Below are positions 1-12,374 of a DNA stretch of 64,000 nt, piece by piece (the first letter of the stretch is position 1; each line of letters starts with the position of its first letter). The position numbers and the translations under genes are program-made. The stretch is from an uncultured Halomonas sp. GTDB lineage: Bacteria; Pseudomonadota; Gammaproteobacteria; Pseudomonadales; Halomonadaceae. The DNA lies in NCBI RefSeq assembly GCF_947490095.1, contig NZ_CANLFS010000014.1, positions 16,894 to 80,893 on the forward strand. The letters run 5' to 3'. A model generated the notes under the pieces. That model had not been told where the DNA came from and did no database searches. It saw only the letters and a program-made list of their open reading frames with translations.

Positions 1-2177
1 CCCGAGACGACGTCGCCGCTGACGACGTCGTGCAGCCCATCAACGCCGAAGGCGTCGACGAGGCCGCCGTCGAATCCAATCGACGCCTGTATACCGGCTG
101 GCAGTGGCTGCTGTTCGGCGCACTGGCCATCGCCTATTCGCTGTTTCACCTGATCTCGCTGAACGTCTATCCACTGGAGACCTGGTCGTTTCGCATCCTG
201 CATATCGCCGGGGCACTGATACTCGGCTACGGCCTGTATGCCGGCGCCCGCTTCGCCGACCATGACCGCCAACGCTCCCCCGGCTGGATGCGCTGGCTAA
301 GTTATGCCCTGCTGATTCCGGCCCTGTATGCCCTGGTGCGCGTGGTCATGATGCAGCAGGCGATGAATGACGGTGCCATGCGCATCGCACCGGAAATCGA
401 GGCCTGGCACTTCGGCTATCCGCTGCTTCTGGCTACCGTCGCCGGCATCCTGCTGTCATGGGCCTATCGCCAGGTACGCGAGGCCCTCTCGCCCGCCGAC
501 CTGGTGCTGATGGCCTGCACCCTGGCGGTGGCAGGCTATCTGCTGGTGATGTTCAACAGCCCGCTGCGCGCCTCCACCGGCACCTCCTTCGCGCCCATGG
601 GGATCTCATATGCCGCCATTGCCGGCTCGCTGCTGATCCTCGAGCTGACCCGCCGGGTGGCCGGCCTGGCGCTGGTGACCATCTCGGCGATCTTTTTGCT
701 CTATGTATTCGCCGGCCCCTATCTACCGGGCTTCCTTGGCTACCCGGGGCTCTCCGTGGGCCGCTTCTTCAGCCAGGTCTACACCGATGCCGGCATCCTC
801 GGGCCGACCACGGCGGTCTCTTCCACCTATATCATCCTGTTCATCATCTTCGCCGCCTTCCTGCAGGCATCGAAGGTCGGGGACTACTTCGTCAACTTCG
901 CCTTCGCCGCCGCCGGTCGCGCCCGGGGCGGCCCGGCCAAGGTATCGATCTTCGCCTCGGGGCTGATGGGCATGATCAACGGCACCTCGGCCGGCAACGT
1001 GGTCTCTACCGGCTCGCTGACCATTCCCCTGATGAAGAAGGTGGGCTATCCGTCACGCAGCGCCGGCGCCATCGAGGCCGCCGCCTCGACCGGCGGACAG
1101 ATCATGCCGCCGATCATGGGCGCCGGCGCCTTTATCATGGCCGAGGTCACCGGCATCCCGTACACCGAGATCGCCGTGGCGGCCGTGATCCCGGCCATCC
1201 TCTACTTCCTGTCGATCTACTGCATGGTCGACTTCGAGGCCGCACGCAAGGGCATGCGCGGCATGCGCAAGGAGGAGATTCCCCAGTTCCGCCGCCTGGT
1301 CAAGCAGGTCTACCTGTTCACGCCGATCATCATCCTGATCGTCGCCCTGTTCATGGGTTACTCGGTGATTCGCGCCGGCACGCTGGCCACCGCCTCGGCC
1401 GCCGTGGTCAGCTGGCTGACGCCCCACCGGATGGGCATCCGTTCGATTCTCAGGGCGCTGCAACTGGCCGGCGGCATGTCGATCCAGATCATCGCCGTGT
1501 GCGCCTGTGCCGGCCTGATCGTCGGGGTTATCGCCCTGACCGGGGTCGGCGCGCGCTTCTCCTCGTTGCTGCTGGGCCTGGCCGGCGTCAGCCAGCTGCT
1601 GGCGCTGTTCTTCGCCATGTGCATCTCGATACTGCTCGGCATGGGCATGCCCACCACCGCCGCCTATGCGGTGGCCGCCTCGGTAGTCGCCCCGGGCCTG
1701 ATCAGCATCGGTATCGAGCCGCTGGTCGCGCACTTCTTCGTGTTCTACTTCGCGGTGGTATCGGCGATCACCCCGCCGGTGGCACTGGCCTCCTATGCGG
1801 CGGCGGGCATCTCCGGCGACAACGCCATGGGCACCTCGGTGGCCTCGTTCAAGATTGGCCTGGCCGCCTTTATCGTGCCCTTCATGTTCTTCTACAGTCC
1901 CGCCATGCTGATGGAAGGCTCCTGGCCCCAGATCCTGCGGGTCGGCGTCACCGCCACCCTCGGCATCATCCTGCTGGCCGCGGTGGTCCAGGCCTGGTTC
2001 TTCGGCCCGACGAAGGCCTGGCAACGCGTGGTGATGCTGATCGCCGCCCTGTTCATGATCTATGGCGGCATCGTCACGGATATTGCCGGCCTGGCGGTCG
2101 GTATCGGCATGGTCCTGATGCAGCGCAAGCTGCACGGCAAGGGCGGCGGTGGGTCAGCGGCCACCACCGCCGGCTGA
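1..2177 (+). CDS. TRAP transporter fused permease (4TM/12TM type), 5' partial
   Basis: Membrane permease of a tripartite ATP-independent periplasmic transporter, in which the small DctQ-like and large DctM-like subunits are fused; it would take up an organic acid or similar solute with a periplasmic binding protein not seen here. The frame is open to the left edge and a GTG at 30 is the first start inside the window, so the true start probably lies upstream. About 15-18 hydrophobic segments are visible. The DctM part shows the glycine-rich GTSAGNVVSTGS and GGQIMPPIMGAGAF stretches and the later GMGMPTTAAY motif typical of the large subunit. A strong terminator follows at once. The substrate cannot be told from the sequence. 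Confidence 0.9.
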   Translation, partial: RDDVAADDVVQPINAEGVDEAAVESNRRLYTGWQWLLFGALAIAYSLFHLISLNVYPLETWSFRILHIAGALILGYGLYAGARFADHDRQRSPGWMRWLSYALLIPALYALVRVVMMQQAMNDGAMRIAPEIEAWHFGYPLLLATVAGILLSWAYRQVREALSPADLVLMACTLAVAGYLLVMFNSPLRASTGTSFAPMGISYAAIAGSLLILELTRRVAGLALVTISAIFLLYVFAGPYLPGFLGYPGLSVGRFFSQVYTDAGILGPTTAVSSTYIILFIIFAAFLQASKVGDYFVNFAFAAAGRARGGPAKVSIFASGLMGMINGTSAGNVVSTGSLTIPLMKKVGYPSRSAGAIEAAASTGGQIMPPIMGAGAFIMAEVTGIPYTEIAVAAVIPAILYFLSIYCMVDFEAARKGMRGMRKEEIPQFRRLVKQVYLFTPIIILIVALFMGYSVIRAGTLATASAAVVSWLTPHRMGIRSILRALQLAGGMSIQIIAVCACAGLIVGVIALTGVGARFSSLLLGLAGVSQLLALFFAMCISILLGMGMPTTAAYAVAASVVAPGLISIGIEPLVAHFFVFYFAVVSAITPPVALASYAAAGISGDNAMGTSVASFKIGLAAFIVPFMFFYSPAMLMEGSWPQILRVGVTATLGIILLAAVVQAWFFGPTKAWQRVVMLIAALFMIYGGIVTDIAGLAVGIGMVLMQRKLHGKGGGGSAATTAG

Positions 2178-2203
2178 CACCTCACCGTAACGCAACACGC
2201 GAA

Positions 2204-2236
2204 GGGCCCCGCCATCCGGCGGGGCCCTGCTTTTTT
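2204..2236 (+). terminator. Rho-independent terminator of the TRAP permease
   Basis: A perfect 10-bp GC stem (GGGCCCCGCC paired with GGCGGGGCCC, loop ATCC) is followed by TGC and six T residues, 27 bp after the permease stop codon. Confidence 0.9.
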
Positions 2237-2323
2237 GCCCGAATAAGCTCACGGTCCTCCGGCGGGGCGCGTCGGGTGCGCTCCCAGGCTCGCCTACCCG
2301 ACCCGCGACACTCCCGGCGCCAC

Positions 2324-3166
2324 TCAGGCGGAGATGTTGTCGAGCACCTTGAGGCTGGGCTCGGCCTGATTGAGCGTATAGAAGTGCAGGCCGGGAGCAC
2401 CACCGTCGAGCAGGCGCTGGCATAGCCGCGAGATGACCTCCTCACCGAAGGCCGCGATGGATGCGTTGTCGTCGCCGTAGGCCTCCAGCTGCTTGCGCAT
2501 CCAGCGCGGAATCTCGGCGCCGCAGGCATCGGAGAATCGCGCCAGCTTGGCGTAGTTGGTGATCGGCATGATGCCCGGCACGATAGGCGCCTCGACGCCC
2601 AGGGCCCTGGCCCGCTCCACGAAATGGAAGTAGGCATCGGCATTGAAGAAGTACTGGGTCACGGCGAGATTGGCGCCGGCCTTCACCTTGCGGGCGAAGT
2701 TCTCGACGTCGCGTTCCAGGCTGGGTGCCTGGGGATGCGACTCGGGATAGGCGGCCACGGCGATCTCGAAGTCATCACCGGTCTCCTCGCGAATAAACGT
2801 CACGAGCTCGTTGGCATAGCGGAACTCACCGATACTGCCCATACCCGACGGAAGGTCTCCGCGCAGCGCCACCAGGCTCTCGATGCCCTCTTCGCGATAG
2901 CGGGCCAGCAAGTCGCGCAGTTGCCCCTTCTCGCTGCCGATACAGGAGAGGTGTGGCGCGGTGGTGATGCCCGCCCCACGCACCTGGCGCACGGTATTGA
3001 GGGTTCGATCCTGGGTGGATCCCCCGGCACCATAGGTCACCGAGAAGAAGCGTGGCCCGCGCTCTGCCAGAGCATCGCGCACCCCGACCAGCTTCTCGCG
3101 GCCGACCTCGGTATTCGGCGGGAAGAATTCAAAGCTGATGCCCAGCGGGTGTTGCTGCGTGCTCAT
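2324..3166 (-). CDS. metF: 5,10-methylenetetrahydrofolate reductase
   Basis: Reduces methylene-THF to methyl-THF with a flavin cofactor and so supplies the methyl group for methionine synthesis. The 280-aa length is normal for bacterial MetF. Family stretches are clear: SFEFFPP near the start, FFSVTYGAGGS around residues 40-50, LRGDLP near 103, and QYFFNADAY near 170. The ATG at 3166 has a good GAGGAG ribosome site 6-7 nt upstream. It stands alone on the minus strand, divergent from the AEC transporter, but close to ahcY and metK, which act in the same methyl cycle. No SAM or SAH riboswitch is apparent upstream. Confidence 0.95.
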   Translation of the reverse strand: MSTQQHPLGISFEFFPPNTEVGREKLVGVRDALAERGPRFFSVTYGAGGSTQDRTLNTVRQVRGAGITTAPHLSCIGSEKGQLRDLLARYREEGIESLVALRGDLPSGMGSIGEFRYANELVTFIREETGDDFEIAVAAYPESHPQAPSLERDVENFARKVKAGANLAVTQYFFNADAYFHFVERARALGVEAPIVPGIMPITNYAKLARFSDACGAEIPRWMRKQLEAYGDDNASIAAFGEEVISRLCQRLLDGGAPGLHFYTLNQAEPSLKVLDNISA

Positions 3167-3329
3167 TGGGTCTCCTCATGAAACGTCTGCATAATGAGGC
3201 CATTGTGACGAGCCACCGCCCCGGCCACCAATGAAAGATCCGCACCACCATATCGATTTCATTCACGTTGGCGTGCCGACGGCACCCCGGGCATCATAAG
3301 CCTCCCGAGACATCGAACAGGGACACTTC

Positions 3330-4265
3330 ATGCACGCCATCGACCCCGGCGCCCTCATGGGCCCACTGTGGACACTATTGAGCTATGTCGCCCTGGGCTG
3401 GCTGGCCGCACGCCGCCTGGCGGTGGACCCTCGCCCCATCGCCACCCTGCTTATCTACCTGGTGGCGCCGCTGACCTTCTTCCGTGGGCTGGTGCAGGGC
3501 GGCCCTACCCCCAGCTATCTGCTGCTGACCCTGGCCGCCTTCGTCGCCGCCAGCCTGCTCGCCCTGCTGGTGCATCGCCTGACCCGTCACCGCTTTGCGC
3601 CCCAGGAGAGCGCCCTGCTGGCCTTTTCCGCCGGCACCGGCAATACCGGCTACTTTGGCCTGCCGGTGGCGCTGGTACTGCTGCCACCGGAAGGCGTTAC
3701 CCTCTACCTGTTCTGCGTATTGGGCATCACCCTCTATGAGTTCACCGTGGGCTTCTATCTCAGCGCCAGGGGCCAGTTCTCGGTATCCGAGAGCCTCACC
3801 AAGATCGCACGGCTTCCGCTGGTCTACGCCTTCCTGGCGGCACTGGTGGTCAGCGGTCTAGGCCTGACGCTACCGGTGGCCATCATGGAGGGACTGGCCG
3901 TGTTCCCGGCCACCTACACCCTGCTGGGCATGATGATCATCGGCATGACATTGGGACGAGTCAGCCTCCGCGAGGTGGACGGCCGCTTTATCGGCGCCTG
4001 CGTGGCGATACGCTGCGTTCTCTGGCCGCTCTTGGCGCTGGGCGCCGTGCTCATGCTGCAGGCCATCGCCCCGCTCTCACGGGAGCTTGCCATGGCCATC
4101 CTCTTGCTGGGCATCGTGCCCATGGCCGCCAATGTCGTGGTAGTGGCCATGGAGCTGGGCATCGCCCCGGCCAAGGGCGCCCAGGCGGTGCTGGTCACCA
4201 CCCTGGCCGCCCCGCTGCTGATACCCCTCTACCTGGCGCTGACGCTACCACTGGTGGCCGGCTAA
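3330..4265 (+). CDS. AEC-family transporter (auxin efflux carrier-like permease)
   Basis: A 311-aa, highly hydrophobic protein with about ten membrane segments. The N-terminal GWLAARRL, the SAGTGNTGYFGLPVA stretch around residues 100-110 and the late GIVPMAANVVVVAMELG stretch are typical of the AEC (auxin efflux carrier) family. Bacterial members export or import organic acids and other small molecules; the substrate here cannot be inferred. It is a single gene, convergent with ahcY, and the two are separated only by a short tandem repeat. Confidence 0.85.
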   Translation: MHAIDPGALMGPLWTLLSYVALGWLAARRLAVDPRPIATLLIYLVAPLTFFRGLVQGGPTPSYLLLTLAAFVAASLLALLVHRLTRHRFAPQESALLAFSAGTGNTGYFGLPVALVLLPPEGVTLYLFCVLGITLYEFTVGFYLSARGQFSVSESLTKIARLPLVYAFLAALVVSGLGLTLPVAIMEGLAVFPATYTLLGMMIIGMTLGRVSLREVDGRFIGACVAIRCVLWPLLALGAVLMLQAIAPLSRELAMAILLLGIVPMAANVVVVAMELGIAPAKGAQAVLVTTLAAPLLIPLYLALTLPLVAG

Positions 4266-4270
4266 GCATC

Positions 4271-4342
4271 GGGCCGGTTCATTAACGCGGGCCGATTTAA
4301 TAACGCGGGCCGATTTAATAACGCGGGCCGGTTTAATAACGA
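4271..4342. repeat. Four tandem copies of an 18-bp unit at the ahcY 3' end
   Basis: Units start at 4271, 4289, 4307 and 4325. The core is GGGCCGATTTAATAACGC, with one- to three-base differences in the outer copies. The last unit overlaps the final codons and TAA stop of ahcY. Read on the minus strand the period is six codons, so the copies repeat the Arg-Tyr-stop end of ahcY in frame; in the copy farthest from the gene the stop falls one codon earlier. It sits between convergent genes. Confidence 0.9.
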
Positions 4343-5748
4343 TAGTCATCGGGCTTGTAGGGCCCCTCCGCCGGTACGCCGGTATATTCGACCTGGGCCT
4401 CGGTCATGCGGGTGACCACCCCGCCGAAGCCCTCCACCATATAGCGCGCCACCTCCTCGTCGAGGTGGCGTGGCAGCACGCTCACCGTCAGCGCCGCGGC
4501 CCGCTCGGCCTCGGGCAGCTCGGCGAAGCGTCCCCGATAGAGATGCATCTGGGCCAGCACCTGGTTGGCGAAGGAGCCATCCATCACCCGAGAGGGGTGG
4601 CCGGTGGCGTTGCCCAGGTTCACCAGGCGTCCCTCGGAGAGCAGGATCAGATAATCGCGGCTGGCGGGGTCGAATTCGCCGGGCTTGCTGTCACGATAGA
4701 CCTTGTGCACCTGGGGCTTCACCTCCTCCCAGTGCCAGTGGCGACGCATGTAACCGGTATCGATCTCGCTGTCGAAATGGCCGATATTGCATACCACCGC
4801 GCCGGGCTTGAGGGCCTGCAGCATGGCGGCATCGCAGGCGGCGATATTGCCGGTGCAGGTCACCACCAGATCGATCCGGCCCAACAGCCCCCGGTCGATG
4901 CTCTCCGGGCCTCGATTGATCCCGCCGGCGTAGGGCGAGACCACCTCGAAGCCATCCATGCAGGCCTGCATGGCACACAGCGGGTCGATCTCCGCGACCT
5001 TGACGATCATTCCCTCCTGGCGCAGCGACGCCGCCGAGCCCTTGCCCACATCGCCATACCCCATCACCAGCGCCTGCTTGCCGGCCAGCAAATGATCGGT
5101 GGCACGCTTGATGGCATCGCTGAGCGAGTGACGACAGCCATACTTGTTGTCGTTCTTCGACTTGGTCACCGCGTCGTTGACGTTGATGGCCGGCACTCCC
5201 AGGGTGGCGTCACGCAGCATCTCCTGCAGCCGGTGCACGCCCGTGGTGGTCTCCTCGCTGATGCCGTGGATGGCGTCCAGAAGCGCCGGGCGCTTCTCGT
5301 GCAGCAGCAGGGTCAGGTCGCCGCCGTCATCGAGCACCAGGTTGGGGGCCCAGCCGTCGGGGCCTGTGACCGTCTGCTCGATGCACCACCAGAATTCCTC
5401 CTCGGTCTCGCCCTTCCAGGCGAATACCGGAATACCGGCGGCGGCGATGGCCGCCGCGGCGTGGTCCTGGGTGGAGAAGATGTTGCAGGAAGACCAACGC
5501 ACGCTGGCCCCGAGATCGATCAGGGTCTCGATCAATACCGCCGTCTGGATGGTCATGTGAATGCAGCCGGCGATGCGTGCCCCGGCCAGGGGCCGGGCGT
5601 CGCGGTACTGCTCACGAATCGTCATCAGCGCCGGCATCTCGGTCTCGGCGATGCGTATCTCGCGACGCCCCCAGTCGGCCAGGGCGAGGTCGGCGACCCT
5701 GAAGTCCTGCTGGGCGGGCGTGGTCACGGCGGGCTGGTTCATGGACAC
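4333..5748 (-). CDS. ahcY: S-adenosylhomocysteine hydrolase
   Basis: Hydrolyses S-adenosylhomocysteine to homocysteine and adenosine, relieving product inhibition of methyltransferases. At 471 aa it belongs to the long proteobacterial form. Visible marks are the N-terminal [17 protein letters not shown], the substrate-binding [13 protein letters not shown] region near residue 85, the NAD-binding [10 protein letters not shown] around 230, and the C-terminal PDDYRY ending. It lies 60 bp downstream of ligB on the same strand, with metK beyond that. The stop codon lies inside an 18-bp tandem repeat. Confidence 0.97.
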   Translation of the reverse strand: MSMNQPAVTTPAQQDFRVADLALADWGRREIRIAETEMPALMTIREQYRDARPLAGARIAGCIHMTIQTAVLIETLIDLGASVRWSSCNIFSTQDHAAAAIAAAGIPVFAWKGETEEEFWWCIEQTVTGPDGWAPNLVLDDGGDLTLLLHEKRPALLDAIHGISEETTTGVHRLQEMLRDATLGVPAINVNDAVTKSKNDNKYGCRHSLSDAIKRATDHLLAGKQALVMGYGDVGKGSAASLRQEGMIVKVAEIDPLCAMQACMDGFEVVSPYAGGINRGPESIDRGLLGRIDLVVTCTGNIAACDAAMLQALKPGAVVCNIGHFDSEIDTGYMRRHWHWEEVKPQVHKVYRDSKPGEFDPASRDYLILLSEGRLVNLGNATGHPSRVMDGSFANQVLAQMHLYRGRFAELPEAERAAALTVSVLPRHLDEEVARYMVEGFGGVVTRMTEAQVEYTGVPAEGPYKPDDYRY

Positions 5749-5808
5749 ACCTCGTCACATACTGAAAGCGTGATCTTCACTATAGGCAGGGATCCCGGCC
5801 ACCGACAA

Positions 5809-7656
<1,848 letters not shown>

Positions 7657-7680
7657 TCATGCCTGTCTGGAGGCTAGAGA

Positions 7681-8901
7681 CTAGAGGCCGGCGGCCTGAC
7701 GCAAGGCGTGGGCACGGTCGGTCTTCTCCCAGGGGAAGGCCGTGAAGGTCTCGGTGTGCGCCTCGCCCTGGGTATCGGTCCAGGTATAGGACGTCTCGAA
7801 GGGGTCGCGACCGAAGTGGCCGTAGGCCGCGGTCAGCCGATACATGGGATGCAGCAGGTCGAGCATGCGGGTGATGGCATTGGGCCGCAGGTCAAAGTGC
7901 TCGCGCACCAGTTCGATGATCCGCGCATCGTCCACCTTGCCGGTGCCGAAGGTGTTGACCGAGACCGAGGTGGGCTCGGCCACGCCGATGGCGTAGGAGA
8001 CCTGAATCTCGCACTTGTCGGCGAGTCCCGCGGCGACGATATTCTTGGCCACATAACGCCCGGCATAGGCGGCGCTACGGTCGACCTTGGACGGGTCCTT
8101 GCCGGAGAAGGCTCCTCCACCATGGCGTGCCGTACCGCCATAGGTATCGACGATGATCTTGCGACCGGTCAAGCCACAGTCACCCACCGGGCCACCGATC
8201 ACGAACTTGCCGGTCGGATTGATATGGTACTTGGTGTGTTCGGAGAGCCACTCCGCGGGCACCACCTGCTCGATGATCTCGCGCTTGACCATCTCGCGCA
8301 GCTCCTGCTGGTCGATGCCCGGATCGTGCTGGGTGGAGAGCACGATGGCGTCCACCGCACAGGGCTTGCCCTCGGCGTCGTAGCGGAAGGTGAGCTGGCT
8401 CTTGGCATCCGGACGCAGCCAGGGCAGCAGGCCCTGCTGGCGCAGCTCCGCCTGACGCTCCACCAGGCGGTGGGCATAGTGGATCGGCGCCGGCATGAAG
8501 GAGTCGGTCTCGTTGGTGGCATAGCCGAACATCAGCCCCTGGTCGCCGGCCCCCTGGTCCTCGGGCTTGCGGCGATCGACGCCTTGCGCGATATCCACGC
8601 TCTGCTTGCCGATCAGATTGAGCACGCCGCAGGTCTGGCCGTCGAAGCCCACATCCGAGGAGGTGTAGCCGATGCCGATGATCACTTCGCGCACGATCGC
8701 CTCGAGATCGACCCAGGCGGAGGTGCTGATCTCGCCGGCGACGATCGCCACGCCGGTCTTGACCAGGGTTTCACAGGCCACACGCGCCTGCTTGTCGCGG
8801 GCAATGATGGCATCGAGCACCGCATCGGAGATCTGATCGGCGATCTTGTCCGGGTGCCCCTCGGAAACGGATTCGGAGGTAAACAGGGAGTATTCGCTCA
8901 T
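7681..8901 (-). CDS. metK: S-adenosylmethionine synthetase
   Basis: Makes SAM from methionine and ATP. The 406-aa product starts [19 protein letters not shown] and carries [12 protein letters not shown] near residue 120 and the [16 protein letters not shown] phosphate-binding loop near 260, all diagnostic. ATG 8901 is preferred over the upstream in-frame start at 8946 because it has GAGGACGCC immediately upstream and matches the family N-terminus. It leads a minus-strand run metK-ligB-ahcY and is divergent from tkt. No riboswitch was recognised in the short leader. Confidence 0.97.
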   Translation of the reverse strand: MSEYSLFTSESVSEGHPDKIADQISDAVLDAIIARDKQARVACETLVKTGVAIVAGEISTSAWVDLEAIVREVIIGIGYTSSDVGFDGQTCGVLNLIGKQSVDIAQGVDRRKPEDQGAGDQGLMFGYATNETDSFMPAPIHYAHRLVERQAELRQQGLLPWLRPDAKSQLTFRYDAEGKPCAVDAIVLSTQHDPGIDQQELREMVKREIIEQVVPAEWLSEHTKYHINPTGKFVIGGPVGDCGLTGRKIIVDTYGGTARHGGGAFSGKDPSKVDRSAAYAGRYVAKNIVAAGLADKCEIQVSYAIGVAEPTSVSVNTFGTGKVDDARIIELVREHFDLRPNAITRMLDLLHPMYRLTAAYGHFGRDPFETSYTWTDTQGEAHTETFTAFPWEKTDRAHALRQAAGL

Positions 8902-9126
8902 GGCGTCCTCGACCGTGAAATCACAACGGGCCGCGATGGGCCGCATATTCGGGGCAAGAGTCTACACGCTGGCGCATGACGAGGCATCCACGATTTGAAG
9001 CACGCCGTCAAGTCGGCGACAATACGCCACCGACTTCGACCGCGCCGCGCACCTCTGTGCGGTGTCCGACCCAGACAGCCCGTCCCCGCCATCCCACGGC
9101 GTGGGTCGCAGGCGAGGAGCTCTCCC

Positions 9127-11130
9127 ATGCCGTCACGTTTCGAACTGGCCAACGCCATTCGCGCCCTCTCCATGGATGCCGTACAGAAGGCCAACTCCGG
9201 CCACCCCGGCGCCCCCATGGGCATGGCCGACATCGCCGAGGTACTGTGGAACGACTACCTCAGGCACAACCCGGCCGACCCGACCTGGCCCGACCGCGAC
9301 CGCTTCGTGCTCTCCAACGGTCACGGTTCCATGCTGCTTTACTCCCTGCTCCACCTCACCGGCTACGAGCTCGGCCTCGAGGAGCTGCAGAACTTCCGTC
9401 AGCTCCACGCCAAGACCGCCGGCCATCCCGAGTACGGCTATGCGCCGGGCGTCGAGACCACCACCGGCCCGCTGGGCCAGGGCCTGGCCAACGCCGTGGG
9501 CATGGCCCTGGCCGAGAAGACCCTGGCGGCCCAGTTCAACCGCCCCGGCCATAACATCGTCGACCATTACACCTATGCCTTCGTCGGCGACGGCTGCCTG
9601 ATGGAGGGCGTCTCCCACGAGGTCTCCTCTCTGGCCGGCACCCAGCGGCTCGGCAAGCTGGTCGCCTTCTATGACGACAATGGCATCTCCATCGATGGCG
9701 AGGTCGAGACCTGGTTTACCGAGGACACCGCCAAGCGCTTCGAGGCCTATGGCTGGCACGTGGTACCCAACGTCGACGGCCACAAGCCCGAGGAAATCCA
9801 GGCGGCCATCGAGATGGCACGCAGCCAGGATGACAAGCCCAGCCTGATCATCTGCAAGACCATCATCGGCTTCGGCGCCCCCGGCAAGCAGGGCACCGCC
9901 GCGACCCATGGCGCCCCCCTGGGGGCCGACGAAGTCGCCGCCGCGCGCCAGGAGCTCGGCTGGCCCCACGCCCCCTTCCACGTGCCCGAGGACATCTATC
10001 GCGGCTGGGATGCCAGCGAGGCCGGCCAGACCCAGCACGACAAGTGGCAGGCCCGCTTCGAGCGCTACGCCGAGGCCCATCCGGAACTGGCCCGCGAATT
10101 TTCACGCCGCATGGCGTGCAAGCTGCCCACCGAGTTGACCAGCGAGGCCATGGTGCAGCACGCCCAGGAGCAGGGTGAGTCCATCGCCTCGCGCAAGGCC
10201 TCGCTGAACTGCCTCAACGAGCTGGGCCCGCAACTGCCCGAGCTCCTCGGCGGCAGCGCCGACCTGGCCCCCTCCAACCTGACCTTCTGGGAAGGGGCGA
10301 AGGCGATCACCCCGCAGACGCCGGACGGCAACTACCTCCACTATGGGGTGCGCGAATTCGGCATGGGCGCCATCATGAACGGTATCGTCCTGCACGGCGG
10401 CTTTATCCCCTACGGCGCCACCTTCCTGATCTTCATGGAGTACATGCGCAACGCCGTGCGCATGGCGGCCCTGATGGGCAAGCGCGCCATCTATGTCTTC
10501 ACCCATGACTCCATCGGCCTGGGCGAGGATGGCCCCACCCACCAGCCGGTGGAGCAGCTCACCAACCTGCGCACCACCCCCAACCTGGCCACCTGGCGCC
10601 CCTGCGACACCACCGAGACGGCGGCCGCCTGGAGCGCCGCGCTCAAGCGCAACTCCGGCCCCTCGGCGCTGGTGCTCTCGCGTCAGGGCCTCCCCCACCA
10701 GTCGCGCTCCAAGCAGCAGCTGGCCGACATCCAGCGCGGTGGTTATGTGCTGAAGGAGAGCCAGGGTGAGGCGGGCACGCCCGACCTGATCCTGATCGCT
10801 ACGGGTTCCGAGGTCGGCCTGGCCATGGAAGCCGCCGCCGAGCTGGAGAAGGCCGGCCATGGCGTTCGCGTGGTCTCCATGCCGTCTACCGACCACTTCG
10901 ACGACCAGGCAGCCGAATATCGCGAAAGCGTGCTGCCCAGGGCCGTGACCCGGCGCCTCGCCATCGAGGCCGGCCACGCCGACTTCTGGTACAAGTATGT
11001 GGGTCTCGACGGCCGGGTGGTCGGCATGCGCAGCTTCGGCGAATCCGCCCCGGCGGGCGATCTGTTCAAGCATTTCGGCTTCACCGTGGAGAACCTGGTC
11101 AAGCAGGCCAGCGAGCTGCTCGAGGGCTGA
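9127..11130 (+). CDS. tkt: Transketolase
   Basis: Thiamine-diphosphate enzyme of the non-oxidative pentose phosphate pathway, moving two-carbon units between sugar phosphates. The 667-aa length is standard. The N-terminal [19 protein letters not shown], the TPP/Mg motif [12 protein letters not shown] near residue 155, and the pyrimidine-domain [10 protein letters not shown] and [18 protein letters not shown] stretches are intact. ATG 9127 has AGGAG 8 nt upstream; upstream in-frame codons do not look transketolase-like. It opens a carbon-metabolism cluster that continues to epd, pgk and fba, an order known in gammaproteobacteria. Confidence 0.97.
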   Translation: MPSRFELANAIRALSMDAVQKANSGHPGAPMGMADIAEVLWNDYLRHNPADPTWPDRDRFVLSNGHGSMLLYSLLHLTGYELGLEELQNFRQLHAKTAGHPEYGYAPGVETTTGPLGQGLANAVGMALAEKTLAAQFNRPGHNIVDHYTYAFVGDGCLMEGVSHEVSSLAGTQRLGKLVAFYDDNGISIDGEVETWFTEDTAKRFEAYGWHVVPNVDGHKPEEIQAAIEMARSQDDKPSLIICKTIIGFGAPGKQGTAATHGAPLGADEVAAARQELGWPHAPFHVPEDIYRGWDASEAGQTQHDKWQARFERYAEAHPELAREFSRRMACKLPTELTSEAMVQHAQEQGESIASRKASLNCLNELGPQLPELLGGSADLAPSNLTFWEGAKAITPQTPDGNYLHYGVREFGMGAIMNGIVLHGGFIPYGATFLIFMEYMRNAVRMAALMGKRAIYVFTHDSIGLGEDGPTHQPVEQLTNLRTTPNLATWRPCDTTETAAAWSAALKRNSGPSALVLSRQGLPHQSRSKQQLADIQRGGYVLKESQGEAGTPDLILIATGSEVGLAMEAAAELEKAGHGVRVVSMPSTDHFDDQAAEYRESVLPRAVTRRLAIEAGHADFWYKYVGLDGRVVGMRSFGESAPAGDLFKHFGFTVENLVKQASELLEG

Positions 11131-11169
11131 GGCCCCGAACGACCACCGTTCGGCGAACGGTGTAATGTA

Positions 11170-11202
11170 AAGGGGGGCGCGACCACGGTCGCGCCCCCCT
11201 TT
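11170..11202 (+). terminator. Terminator-like hairpin after tkt
   Basis: A 13-bp perfect stem (GGGGGGCGCGACC with GGTCGCGCCCCCC, two-base loop) flanked by AA and TTT lies 40 bp after the tkt stop. The T tract is short, so termination strength is uncertain. Confidence 0.7.
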
Positions 11203-11238
11203 GACGTTATTCTTGCCCCTTCTCGAAAAAGGAACGAC

Positions 11239-11613
11239 ATGTCGGCACTGCGTGGCTTTCTCTGGTTGATCGGTTTTCTGCTGGCCGGTGAGGTCCTGGT
11301 CACCCTGACCGGGCTGCCGGTTTCTGCCGGCGTGATCGGCATGCTGCTGCTTACCGCCTGGCTCGTCCTCCACGGTGGCGGCTTCGACGATATCGCCGCC
11401 TCGGCCCGGCCGCTGATCGCCATGCTGGGGCTGTTGATCATGCCCGGCGTAGTCGGCATCTTCTTTATTCTCGACGAGCTTGCCGGCCAGCTCACCGCCA
11501 TCCTCGTCGCCCTGCTCTTGGGCACGCTGCTCAGCGTCTTTACCACCCTCTGGCTGATGCGTCGCCTGGTGGGCGGCCACGACACGAATGCCCGGGGTAT
11601 CGGCCATGAGTGA
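11239..11613 (+). CDS. CidA/LrgA family membrane protein
   Basis: A 124-aa protein with four predicted membrane segments and the family stretches PVSAGVIGMLLL and ARPLIAMLGLLIMPGVVGI. The family was first described as holin/antiholin-like proteins that affect murein hydrolase activity; later work links them to overflow-metabolite (pyruvate) transport. It overlaps the next gene (LrgB-like) by 8 bp, so the two are almost certainly translated together as the usual two-component membrane pair. Its position between tkt and epd is compatible with a carbon-overflow role, which is inference. Confidence 0.85.
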   Translation: MSALRGFLWLIGFLLAGEVLVTLTGLPVSAGVIGMLLLTAWLVLHGGGFDDIAASARPLIAMLGLLIMPGVVGIFFILDELAGQLTAILVALLLGTLLSVFTTLWLMRRLVGGHDTNARGIGHE

Positions 11614-12322
11614 GATGATCGAGCAGCTGATGGCCAACCCCCTCGCCGCCGTGGCCCTCACCCTCGCCGCCTACTTCGCAGGCGACCGGCTGTTTCGCGC
11701 CATTCATGCCCCCGCCTGGTGCCCTCCCCTCCTCGTGGCCGCCCTGCTGCTGGCCGCGACACTGTGGCTGCTCGGCATCGACTTCGCCGACTACCGCTCG
11801 GGAGCCGGCTGGCTGATGCTGCTGCTCGGCCCGGCCACGGTGGCCCTGGGCCTTCCGCTCCATCAGCAGATGAGCCACATTCGCGAGCTATGGCGCCCGC
11901 TGCTGGTCTGTTTACCCATCACCGCCGGCATGGCCGCCCTCTACGCCGTTGGCATCGCCTGGCTGCTGGGCGCTTCGCCAGAGACCCTCGCCTCGCTGGC
12001 GCCCAAGTCGGTCACCGCCCCCATTGCCATCGGCATCACCGAACGCCTCGGCGGTTCCGTGGCCCTGCTGATGGGAGGCCTGCTGGTCACCGGCGTGGCG
12101 GCGATCGGCTGCGTGAGCCTCATGGCACGCTGGCTCGATATCCATGATGAACGGCTAATCGGCCTGGCGCTGGGCATCAACGGCCATGCCCTGGGCACGG
12201 TGCGTGCCTTCGAGATCGGCCCGACCGCCGGTGCCTTCGCCTCGTTGGGCATGAGTCTCACCGGCATTCTCACCGCCCTGCTGCTGCCGCTGGCCTGGCA
12301 CCTGCCGGGACTCATCGGCTGA
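11606..12322 (+). CDS. LrgB/CidB family membrane protein
   Basis: Partner of the preceding LrgA-like protein. The 238-aa product has about six or seven hydrophobic segments and the family signature APKSVTAPIAIGITERLGG near residue 140, plus GINGHALGTVRAFE near 195. I start it at ATG 11606, which gives an 8-bp overlap with the upstream stop codon and a GGGG ribosome site; a start at 11588 would only add six residues. The function is shared with LrgA: control of cell-envelope integrity or metabolite export under overflow conditions. Confidence 0.88.
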   Translation: MSEMIEQLMANPLAAVALTLAAYFAGDRLFRAIHAPAWCPPLLVAALLLAATLWLLGIDFADYRSGAGWLMLLLGPATVALGLPLHQQMSHIRELWRPLLVCLPITAGMAALYAVGIAWLLGASPETLASLAPKSVTAPIAIGITERLGGSVALLMGGLLVTGVAAIGCVSLMARWLDIHDERLIGLALGINGHALGTVRAFEIGPTAGAFASLGMSLTGILTALLLPLAWHLPGLIG

Positions 12323-12374
12323 AATACGCTAGACTCGGTGGTCTTTACCACCTGCAGGAGAGACGCTGGACGCC

